Source of the DNA: Blastocladiella britannica
Taxonomy: Eukaryota > Blastocladiomycota > Blastocladiomycetes > Blastocladiales > Blastocladiaceae
NCBI GenBank assembly: GCA_025349905.2
Contig: MU624789.1
Span: 1 to 16,584, forward strand
Reading direction: 5' to 3'
Length of the DNA: 16,584 bases
Part shown: positions 8,433 to 16,584 of the stretch, piece by piece
How the letters are laid out: each line of letters starts with the position of its first letter
How positions within the stretch are numbered: position 1 is the stretch's first letter
Notes under the pieces: model-generated
What the model saw: only the letters and a program-made list of their open reading frames with translations
Told to the model about the DNA's origin: nothing
The model's database searches: none
Program-made: the position numbers and the translations under genes

Positions 8433-11265
8433 ATGAAATTACTGATCGGCTTGGCCTGCCTCGCACGCCTTGCGACCGCCGTCTTCCAAGACCAGGCCGG
8501 GGTCTTTGACTGGTTCGTGCTCCCTAGCCCTCGTTTCCGGCGGCATTGCGCACATACGAGCGGCAAAGGCAAGGCCCTGACTTGACCAATCATTTAGGCA
8601 CCTCCCGCTTCTCGGTACCCCACGTAGCGTACTGCCCATCGGCGCAGATCGTGCCATTCTCGCAAGTGACCGTGCCTTTGGCGCATTGAACCTGACTTCC
8701 TCGGATGGCAAGCTTGGTACGTGTTGTTTTATTTTGCTTCTTTTAGCGACGCAAAGGGCACGGGAGAAAACTCAAGACTCGCTTTATACCCACAGTCTGG
8801 CGACACGTCCTGCCTCCGTCCGAGCACGTCATTGCAACCGCACTGTGCCAGCAGCGTATGTCTATACAATTTTTTGGGCTCGAGTGGCGAAATAAAATAA
8901 CTCAAAATTAACAGAAATCGTCACGGTGGTGGCTGGCGCCGGCGATGCCCGTGTGCAATATTGGGACGTCAGCTCCGGCTCATTGACCGGACAAGTGGCG
9001 ATCGGCCGCTCGCCGGCAACGACAACGACCGCGCCGACTGGCTCTGTCTCGTGTGGCAGCGACAACCATGCTATTGTGCGCGTCGGTGAGAACGCCTACA
9101 TTGTCGGCTTCGACAATGTGCGCCGCAATTTCCTCGCTTCGTCTCCCTGGCTCTCGTCGATGCCCATCGTCAATGTTGCGGCCCACGGCGCTGACCTGAC
9201 GGCCCTCGTCCGTGACCCCGCGAGTGGCGCGCTGCAGCTCGCTGCCGGCCCCATGGACCAGTCCCCGACAATTAGCGAGCCGCTCAAGGGCACCTCCTCT
9301 GCCACCGCTGGCCACTTGTTTTCGTGTGGCAGCTCTTGGTCGCTCGTGGTGGCCCAATCGCGCTCGTCCTCGCCCGCTATCGCTGCTTGGACGCGCGCTG
9401 CCTCCAGTGGCACTCTCAGTGCGATCACGCTCGATGCGGCGGTGGCCGATTTGCTCAAAGGTGCTCTGACGTTTGTGGGTACAAGCAACAACGTCTGCCG
9501 CATCCAAGCAACCGCCAAGGACGGGATTTATGTGATTGCCTTTTCGGCCCGCGGCACTCCAACAGTCGAGGCCTACCAAACCAAAGCCTTGGCTGCCACC
9601 CAATCGGCGACCGGGGAGCTGGTTATTGCCGCTGCCTCTCCTGGCCAGTTGGTTATTGCGGGACGCGCTGCTAGCGACCACGCCGAATGGATCGACCGCA
9701 TTCAACCAAGCCGGCTGTGGGCGCTTTCCGCCGACGCTTTCTTGGCTGTCGGCACAGACGGCAATGTTCACTACATCCGCGATGCCCGCATTCAGTGGAC
9801 GCGCCACGAGTCCCTCAGCACTGCTGTCCAGTCGTTTGTCCTGGACTACCCAGAGCCGCACTCGTGGGAGGAAGAAGAGGCCCCCAGCACTGGGCTCTTG
9901 GAGCGGGCCGTGGATCGCTGGCGCTCGCATGGCGCCGCGCTGGTACGCGCTGCGACCAACCTCTTCCAAGACTCGGAAGCGAACCGCACTCTGTCCGCGG
10001 CGGCCCTGGCCCACGACTCATTCAAGGCGCAGAAGCTCCTCGTCTTCCGGACCGCGGGCGGCAACATTTATGCACTTGATTCGGCGCACGGCGACGTGGT
10101 GTGGCACCAGTTTTACCCATCCGCCTCCAAGCTCGTGCTGAAGCGTGCAACCGTTGGCAGCGAACCGGCCCTGCTCGAGCTGACCACCGCGACCCACCGC
10201 CATGTCATTGCCCCGTTTACCGGCGAGTTGACTACGCAAGTCTCGATTGAGTCAACCTCCGCGGATGATGCGCAGCGGAACCCGCTCTTGTCATTCACGC
10301 TGCTCGACATGACGCTGACGGTCTGGCAGCGCTTGTCCTTCGATACCAAGGAAAAGGTTGCTTTGCATCAGGTCACGATCCCTGGAACCCATATCATTGC
10401 CACTGCCCGCGCCGATGAGGACTCTCGGATTGCCTCTCTTGGTCGTGTGATGCCCGATCGGTCGGTGCGCTTCAAGTACATCAACGACAACGTCCTTGGC
10501 GTGGTGTCCAAGACTGGCCCGAATGCCATTCACCTGGAGCTTTTGGATGTTGAGACTGGCCGCGCCGTTGCGAGTTTCTCGCAAAGCGACGTTGATCTGG
10601 CGGTCCCGATCCACCTGCTCCGCTTTGATCATATGGCGGTTCTCCTGTATTGGAACCAAGGGTCGTCTGGTCCCGTCGGCTGGACTGTCACGGTTATGGA
10701 GATGTTTACCATGGACCACCAAGAATCGTCGGCCGACGATGTCCAGCATGCCAGGTTCGACCTCCCGACGATTTCCGTGTCGTCCTACGCCCTGCCGATC
10801 CGCGACACTGTCACCGCCATTGACGTGACCAAGACGCGCAACGGAGTGACGGTGCGTGACCTGGTGTACGCCACCTCGCGCTCGGTCGGCACGATTCCGC
10901 GCCGCGTCCTGGATGCGCTTCGGTCCGAGTTTGGGGCCAAGGATGCCGCCGCTGAGGCCGGGATCATGCCTTACAACCACGTGCTTCCGGCCGGGCTGGA
11001 TGACCGCAACTTGATCACGTACAACCTCGAAGTGATCACGAACCGCATCACGACCGCGGCCACGGCCCTCGAGTCCACGTCGGTGATTTGCGCCTATGGG
11101 TTCGATGTGTTTTGGACCCGCGTTTCTCCCTCGGGCGCATTTGACCAGCTTGCCGACTCATTTGCCAAGGGCACGCTGTTGAGTATCTGCCTGGGGTTGT
11201 TTGGGGCCGTGTTTTTGGGACAGGAGCTTGTCCGTCGCAAGAATCTGAAGGCTGCTTGGGCTTGA
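8433..11265 (+). CDS. EMC1: ER membrane protein complex subunit 1
   Basis: EMC1 is the large lumenal subunit of the EMC, which inserts tail-anchored and multipass proteins into the ER membrane. Exons 8433..8512, 8598..8716, 8796..8855 and 8915..11265 give 869 aa; introns are 85, 79 and 59 nt and the phases agree. Residues 1-17 are a signal peptide ([16 protein letters not shown]), followed by the family's EDQAG.FDW-type start (here QDQAGVFDW), whose Trp is split by intron 1. A PQQ-like beta-propeller fills most of the lumenal part, with a DGKLVWRH blade motif near residue 65. The C-terminal DUF1620 region contains [14 protein letters not shown] and MPYNHVLP segments. One membrane helix (about 840-857) precedes a short basic tail. 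TATA box 63 bp before the ATG. All three introns fall in the first 480 bp; the rest is one 2.35-kb exon. Confidence 0.94.
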
Positions 11266-11321
11266 TTTATTTTGATGTGAAAATACATTTCCTCTTTTCC
11301 CAGTTAGAAAACATAAAGAAC
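11266..11321 (+). other. 56-bp spacer between EMC1 stop and AP-2 alpha ATG
   Basis: The spacer is AT-rich, with no TATA box or AATAAA. It carries a CCTCTTTTCCCAG tract (about 11290-11302) that looks like a 3' splice site, ending about 20 bp before the AP-2 alpha ATG. The AP-2 alpha promoter must therefore lie partly inside EMC1, or the leader must be spliced, or the two genes must be co-transcribed. Confidence 0.6.
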
Positions 11322-14233
11322 ATGACTTCAACGTCCATCACTGGCAAAAATGGTATCGGCGCGGCAGAGATGAAGGGCCTCCACACGTTTGTCTCGGACA
11401 TTCGTGCCTGCCGCTCGCGTGAGCAGGAAGAAAAACGGATCAACAAGGAACTCGGTCACATTCGCCAGAAATTTAAGGGTACGATCCGCTTGTAAAGATA
11501 TCTAGCAATTGAAAATTAACAATCAATCGAGCAGAGGGTGGCATGGACGGCTACAACCGCCGTAAATACGTTGCAAAGTTGCTTTACATGGCGCTGCTCG
11601 GCTACCAAATCGATTTCGGCCACGTTGAGGCGGCCAATTTGCTCGCCTCGCCGAAATACAAGGAAAAGGCGATGGGATACCTTGCAGTCACTTTGCTGTT
11701 CAACGAAGCGTCGGATGCCGTCATGCTCGTGGTCAACGCCTTCAAAAAGGATCTTGATTCTGACTCTGACACTGTCAACTGCCTGGCCCTCAACGCCATT
11801 GCGAACTTGGGCGGACCGCAGCTGGCCGAATCCCTCGGGCCGGAGGTGGCGAAAAAGCTACTCCTGGCCACCGGATCGTCGTTTGTCAAGAAAAAGGCGG
11901 CACTGTGCCTTCTCAAGCTGTACCGCCGGCACCCCAGCGCATTTCAACCGAGTGACTGGGTGGAACGACTGCCCTCCATGCTGTTGCATGCTGACTTGGG
12001 CGTGGCTACTTCGGCAGCGTCCCTTGTCCTGCACCTGGCCTCCGAGAACCCTCTCCAATGGCTTGGCGCTCGCGATATTGCCATTCAGCGACTGTCGACT
12101 CTGGTGGCGCGCTCCTCACTCCCGGCAGACGCGATTTATTACAAGGTGCCTGTCCCTTGGCTCCAAGTCAAGTTGCTGCAGATCATCCAGGTGTTTGCCG
12201 AGCACCCTGTGGCCGATTCGGCGCTGCTGCCGCCCCTGACCACCATTGTCGCCATCGCCAACGACTCGGCCAAGAACCAGCAGCAGATCAATGCCCAGAA
12301 CGCCGTGTTCTTCGAAGCCGTCCGCGTTCTGATGCGCTGGCGGATTGAAGGCCGCCTGCTCTCGGACGCGGTGATGTTGCTCACTCGCATGATCAGCTCC
12401 AAGGACCTCAATGCCCGGTACCTGGCGCTCGAGACATTTGCCCTCCTCCTGGATATGAATTTCGACAATGTGACCATCCCTGCCGACCAAGAGCGCATTG
12501 TGATGGCCGCATGCAAGGATCGCGACCCCTCGGTCCGCCAGCAGGCGCTCGATGTTGTCTACCGCATGGCCAGTCCCTCCAACGGCGTCACCATTGTATC
12601 CGAACTTGTTGGCCTGATTGCCGCGAGCGAGGCCGCCACGCGCGAGAGCCTCGTGCTGCGGTGCGCCATCTTGTCGGAAAAGTACTCGCCCTCGTTCGAG
12701 TGGTACTTTGAGACCATGTGCCACGTGATTGCGCGCGCCGGCGATCAGGCGTCCGAGGACGTGTGGTTCCGCATCGTGTCCCGGTTCTCGCACCTGTCCA
12801 ATGAGCAAGCAGCACCGCTGATCAAGTTGTGCATGGCCCAACTGACCTCGCCGACATGCACCGAGCGCCTGCAGCAGCTGTGCGTGTACCTCGTCGGCGA
12901 GCGCGGTGACGCACTGGTTGGCACTACCGACGGCGGTGGTCCTGACGAGTGGCACCCGTCCACCATTTTCGAGACGCTGTACCACCACTATGCGGTTGCT
13001 TCGGCGCAGCTCAAGGCGCAGTTCTTGTCGTCGTTTGTCAAGCTCGTGAACCTGTTTCCCGAGCTGCGCGGCCAAGTCGAGGCGGTGTTGCAGGCGCACC
13101 TGCAAGACTCGGATATCGAGCTCCAGGAGCGCGCATGGGAGTACCTCGCTGTCCTTCAAGAGCCCGAGGCCGTGCTGATTGAGATGTGCGACCAAATGCC
13201 CGCATTCGAGGGCAAAGTGTCGACGCTCGAGCTCAAGTTGGCCGAGCACCAGCGGCGCAAGCGCGGATCAAGCATGGCGCAAGCGGTGGAGAGCAAACCA
13301 TCCATTTCGGCAGCAACAACCACTGTGGTGACGCAGCAAGCAGCAACAGGCAACCTCCTCGATTTTTCTGGCGGTTCTGGCGCTCCTGGAATGGAGGCAC
13401 TCTCGGAGCAGCCGAAAAAGCCGACCGCCGCTAGTGGGGATGACAACAAAGCCGCACTGGCCCGCTTCATTTCAGCGCGGGAAGGCGTCCTGTACCAAGA
13501 TGACGCGATCCAAGTCGGGTGCGTCGTGAGCATTGCCGCTCCTGGCCGTTCCGTCATTGTGCTCTACCTCGGGAACAAGACGACCGTCGCGTTTGATGGC
13601 GTGCAAGCAGACGTGACTGCTCCTGGCGGCGCCATTCAAACGCGTGCCAGTGCACTCCCTCCCACGATCGGCGCCGGGACGCAAGAGCGCCTTGCCATCG
13701 AGTGCCTGATGACCAAACCCTCAAGTACACTCCCCGTTGCCGACATTCGGTACTATTGTGGCGGGGCTTTTCGTCAGCATGTCATTTCGCTGCCCGCTCT
13801 GCTCTTTAACAGCGCCGATCCAGTCAACGTGTCGATGGAGCAGTTCCATGGCCAGTGGACCACTTTGCAGGCCAACGCATCCAACTGCCAAGCTCAAGTC
13901 TTCAATCTCAAGGCGTCCACACCCGCGGCGGCGCTTGCGACTGTTGTGGATGCGCTCCGTGCCTCCAAATTCACTATCTTGCAGAATCCCTCTGTGCCAG
14001 CTGCTATCTTTGCGTGTGCTCAGTTCAATCTTGGTGTGGGATCTCCGTCTTATGCGCTCATCCGCTGTCAATTTGGGGGCCAGCAGGTACTTCGTATTTC
14101 TTTTTCTGCGCTCTTTCCTTGTCAGGTGACTGACCTCTGCTTTCAACAGGTCCAATTCGAGGTTGCTGCCAATACTCCCGAGGTCAAGGATGCGACCATG
14201 CAGTGCCTTGAGATCCTTGCCGCTACTCTTTAA
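11322..14233 (+). CDS. APL3: AP-2 clathrin adaptor complex, alpha subunit
   Basis: Alpha is a large subunit of the AP-2 adaptor, which links clathrin, PIP2 and cargo at the plasma membrane. Exons 11322..11478, 11535..14086 and 14150..14233 give 930 aa, the normal size. Residues 1-60 have the family signature [26 protein letters not shown] then KFK....[13 protein letters not shown], in which the basic cluster matches the PIP2-binding site of animal alpha subunits. Residues about 60-610 are the helical adaptin trunk, with [14 protein letters not shown] and VRQQALDV motifs. A hinge near 620-690 includes NLLDFSGG. The rest is the ear: a beta-sandwich and a platform ending [14 protein letters not shown] (CLEILAATL). 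Intron 1 (56 nt) is set by phase. Intron 2 (14087..14149, 63 nt) is in frame without a stop, has a CTGAC branch element, and its removal restores the expected ear ending. Single-copy AP-1 gamma is less likely because of the N-terminal match. Confidence 0.95.
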
Positions 14234-14256
14234 CGATTGAATACTACTTCCCATTG

Positions 14257-14262
14257 AATAAA
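14257..14262 (+). terminator. Poly(A) signal of AP-2 alpha
   Basis: AATAAA 24 bp after the AP-2 alpha stop codon, followed by an A run and T-rich sequence. Confidence 0.65.
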
Positions 14263-14476
14263 AAAAAATTTATTGGATATGGGCAAAAACCATTGATTCA
14301 CCCATCGCAATGGAAACCAAAGAAAAAAAGTGACCGGTGGCGCTTTTTTAGAACAATATGTTGCCAAGAAACTCATGATCACCGAACGATTTGAAAGCTT
14401 GGCATGTTTTAACAAGTGACGCCACTGATGATGGGACTGATTGAACTGAGCTTCACAAAGGAAAAAAAAATAAGAC

Positions 14477-14511
14477 ACTGCCAAAATACTGCCAAAAATA
14501 CTCCAACAAAC
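14477..14511. repeat. Short degenerate tandem repeat
   Basis: ACTGCCAAAAT (14477-14487), ACTGCCAAAAAT (14488-14499) and the more diverged ACTCCAACAAAC (14500-14511) lie head to tail with an 11-12 bp period, about 450 bp upstream of the velvet ATG. Confidence 0.6.
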
Positions 14512-14915
14512 AAGGGCATCTGTGGGCCCGAGATGGTTCCGGGATCAAGTCAGCATCTATGCGGCGCCAGTGGGGCTCGTACTTGCACATGGATGTACTG
14601 CTGCGGGGTGAAGAAAATATTGAACTGACATTCAAAACCAACTCGCATCTCGCATCTCGGAGTTCGGGAGCAAAAAGGCCACGCATCCGGGCAGTCCATC
14701 AAAACTATTCATCGCATTAGTTAAACGCACGAGTGACTGATAGCATTTTACCGCCGCCCGTGCAGAAGAAGTGAGGGAAAGAAAACTATCTCTTCATCTT
14801 GACTGTCCTTACCCTTGGTACGAGGCAAAAATACCAAATCCAAGGTCCGCGGACAACCTCCTCCTTTTTTATCATCACTGGGAAGGGACTCGTCCGGTCT
14901 CACACCGGATTTGAT

Positions 14916-14947
14916 GCACAGGTAGCTCCACAAGCACAGGTAGCTCC
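14916..14947. repeat. 18-bp tandem duplication just before the velvet ATG
   Basis: GCACAGGTAGCTCC occurs at 14916-14929 and 14934-14947, an 18-bp period. Each copy contains CAG|GTAG, which can read as either a 3' or a 5' splice site. If this stretch were coding it would add a repeated six-residue unit (AQVAP plus Q or N) in frame with the velvet protein. Confidence 0.7.
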
Positions 14948-14957
14948 GAATCCGACA

Positions 14958-16584
14958 ATGACGGCCAATCCTCCGCCATTTGCCCGCCGCGAATATGCAA
15001 GCGGCGGGTCGTCCCCACATGGGCCTACTGCCGCCGCCGCCGCCACTCCCTTCTTTCCTACTCAGTCGTCTCAGTATGGCGTCGTTGGTACCACTGCGAC
15101 TCCCGCATCGACAATGGCGGCGACTCTGATGGTCGGAGAGGAGGTTGGGGGGATCGCTCAGCCGGCGACTGCAGCAGCAGGGATGGTGCAGCACGAGATA
15201 CCCACGACCACGTCGCAGCGACCGCTCTTTCGCCCGACTCTTCATGCGACTTCGGCCTCTCGCCCACCGCACGTTCACTCGCACCCGTACCATCTGCCGC
15301 AACACCAACATCCACGCTACGCGCTCTCTTCCCAGCAGCAACAGCAACTCCACTACCGCCAACAACAACAACAACAACAACCTGCATTGCCCCACGGCAG
15401 CCGTCCCGTTTATCTGCTACCCGCACAACAGCAGCAGCAACATCAACACCATCAGCAACGCCACGCTCCACTCGGGTACCCTCGGCAGCAGCAGCAACAA
15501 CAGGGCCAGCAATACCCTCTCTTTGCTGTCCCACCATCACAACCACAGCTTCCGCCTCAACCACAGCAGCAACAGAGGACGCTGTACCCTACAGCCGCCG
15601 GTCCTCCCCAGCAGCATCAGCACCAACAGCAACAGCAACAGCACTACTACTACCACGCGTCGGCACCTCGGTCACAGTCCCTCGTTGTTGCACCACCACC
15701 ACCATCAGCATCTCAGCAGCACCGCGCACTCCTGCCCGCCCGTGCCCGCGTGGTCCTTCCGCCCGTTCCGGACTGGTGTGCCGCTGCCATGTCCACGCTC
15801 CCACCCTCCCCGCCTGCACCACCATCTGCCCATGCAGAGAGTACTTTGGCTGCACCCCCACCTCCGCACTTGGCACGCGCTGGACCACAACAACAACAGC
15901 CACAGCAGCAGCGCCTTTCCGCCGTCACGTCCGTCGTACGCGGCTCGCACCAGTATACGCTCAACGTGCGCCAGCACGCGGACCGTGCGCGTCTTTGCGG
16001 CCACAGCGACAAGCGCACGGACCGTCGGCCCATTGACCCGTGCCCGATCGTCCAGCTGTCGGCGGCCGACCTGACCGCGTTTCCGTCGGCTGCCGGTACC
16101 GCCCTCCCCGTCTCTCCTTTATCGTATGCGGACAGTGGTGCCAGCGGCAATGCGCAACTCGTTGCCTTCCCCAACATATCTCGCCTAGTTGCCATGGCCG
16201 AGCTGACCCCGTGCCCCGAGGACGGCAGTGCTCCACCGCGCTCGCGCCGCGAACTCGCCGCCATCACCGTCGGTGCCACCGCGTCGTCGGCACACCGGCT
16301 GGAGGACCTGGACGGCAATGACGCGGTGTTTTTCGCGTTCCCGGATATCAGCGTCCGGGTGGAAGGCGTGTTTCGGCTCAAGGTGACCTTGTACGAGTGG
16401 GTTGGGTACGTGCTGTTCCTTTTTTTCTTTTCATTTGGTGAGTCAAATGCTCACCTCCAACTTTGATTATTTCAGGACAAAGATGGTCCGCATCGCAGCC
16501 GTGCAAACGAATTCGTTTACGATTTACCGGCCGAAAAAGTTTCCTGGCTTGGAAGGTATGTTGATCTCGTATATTTTTTCAAAA
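14958..16584 (+). CDS. Velvet-domain transcription regulator with Gln-rich N-terminal region, 3' part missing
   Basis: Velvet proteins are fungal DNA-binding regulators of development and secondary metabolism. Exons 14958..16405 and 16476..16555; the gene runs into its second intron (16556, GTATGT donor) at the window edge. Residues 1-330 are low complexity: Ala/Ser/Pro, then His/Gln-rich with several Q runs. The velvet domain starts at about 331 with YTLNVRQHADRARLCG and DRRPIDPCPIVQL, continues through HRLEDLDG, FFAFPDISVRVEGVFRLKVTLYEW, and after the 70-nt intron (16406..16475) has the PKKFPG motif. Phase at the splice is correct and the motif order is that of the family. A short insertion (about 35 residues, Ala/Ser/Pro-rich) follows VQL. 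Subfamily (VeA, VelB, VosA, VelC) cannot be assigned from this part. ATG 14958 is the first in-frame ATG; the frame is open upstream to 14799, so an earlier exon is possible. Confidence 0.9.
15330..15655 (+). repeat. CAA/CAG-rich polyglutamine region
   Basis: Runs of mixed CAA and CAG codons encode Q5, Q7 and similar tracts separated by His, Tyr, Pro and Arg within the velvet protein. The mixed codons make it stable relative to pure CAG repeats. The other frames of the same DNA read as poly-Asn/Ser and poly-Thr/Ala, which explains the long shadow frames here. Confidence 0.85.

Larger units (their letters stand above)
14234..14957. other. Intergenic region and leader of the velvet gene
   Basis: 724 bp between the AP-2 alpha stop and the chosen velvet ATG. 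The first 50 bp holds a poly(A) signal. I see no firm gene: the minus-strand frame 14484-14230 is AT-rich and crosses that signal. Small repeats occur at 14477-14511 and 14916-14947 (listed). The velvet frame itself stays open upstream of its ATG back to about 14799 without another ATG, so an upstream exon cannot be excluded. Confidence 0.6.

Noticed and set aside
8980..10014. 344-codon open frame on the minus strand opposite EMC1
   Set aside because: Same shadow effect; it lies entirely within the large EMC1 exon and resembles no protein.
12116..13249. 377-codon open frame on the minus strand opposite AP-2 alpha
   Set aside because: It is antisense to a firmly identified gene with high GC at third positions, which suppresses stops on the opposite strand. 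The product shows no domain.
968..14233. A functional membrane-traffic gene cluster (SEC31, PH protein, EMC1, AP-2 alpha)
   Set aside because: The genes act at different steps and on different membranes, lie on both strands, and are housekeeping genes found scattered in other fungi as far as I know. Chance proximity explains it.
14230..14484. 84-codon minus-strand frame after AP-2 alpha
   Set aside because: AT-rich, rich in Phe and Trp from T runs, overlaps the poly(A) signal of AP-2 alpha, and has no supporting promoter or homology.
15145..16074. 309-codon plus-strand frame in the velvet gene rich in Asn, Ser and Thr
   Set aside because: It is the CAA/CAG repeat region read in another frame; the velvet frame carries the conserved domain.
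1..16584. tRNA genes, CRISPR arrays, transposons or prokaryote-type defence systems
   Set aside because: I looked for B-box-like GGTTCGAATCC cores, regular spaced repeats, terminal inverted repeats and transposase or reverse-transcriptase motifs and saw none. The gene content is ordinary eukaryotic.

Overview
The window reads as a gene-dense, fairly GC-rich fungal nuclear contig. The velvet-family regulator at the right edge is the strongest lineage marker, because that family is essentially fungal. Protein-coding genes are broken by short GT-AG introns (about 53-97 nt, donors mostly GTACGT, GTATGT or GTTCGT). Gene spacing is small: two of the gaps are under 60 bp. I cannot place the species. 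The divergence of the proteins and the Gln/Pro/Ala-rich linkers would fit an early-diverging (non-Dikarya) fungus, but that is a guess.

Layout, left to right. (1) 1-656, minus: the edge-truncated 5' part of an unrecognised protein gene with one likely intron. (2) 657-967: gap with three evenly spaced GGTGCAA motifs. (3) 968-4958, minus: SEC31, outer-coat subunit of COPII, four exons, 1,240 aa. (4) 4959-6010: about 1 kb divergent promoter region that also holds a possible small two-exon gene (5445-5809). (5) 6011-7489, plus: a PH-domain protein with a polyproline C-terminal half, two exons, 469 aa. (6) 7547-7870, minus: a 107-aa unrecognised protein, convergent with the PH gene across 57 bp. 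(7) 7871-8432: divergent promoter with TATAAAAA boxes placed almost symmetrically for both flanking genes. (8) 8433-11265, plus: EMC1, large subunit of the ER membrane protein complex, four exons, 869 aa. (9) 11322-14233, plus: AP-2 adaptor alpha subunit, three exons, 930 aa, only 56 bp after EMC1. (10) 14234-14957: intergenic and leader DNA. (11) 14958-16584, plus: velvet-domain transcription regulator with a 330-residue Gln-rich N-terminal region, truncated by the window edge inside its second intron.

Three of the recognised genes serve membrane traffic: SEC31 (ER export coat), EMC1 (ER membrane protein insertion) and AP-2 alpha (endocytosis). The PH protein may bind phosphoinositides. I see no sign of a gene cluster acting as a unit; these are core eukaryotic genes that happen to be neighbours. 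I found no mobile element, CRISPR array, tRNA or rRNA. Nothing here convincingly amounts to a new biological system. The more interesting points are the EMC1/AP-2 spacing, two stop-free in-frame introns, the Q-rich velvet protein, a few small repeats, and three unrecognised small or partial genes.
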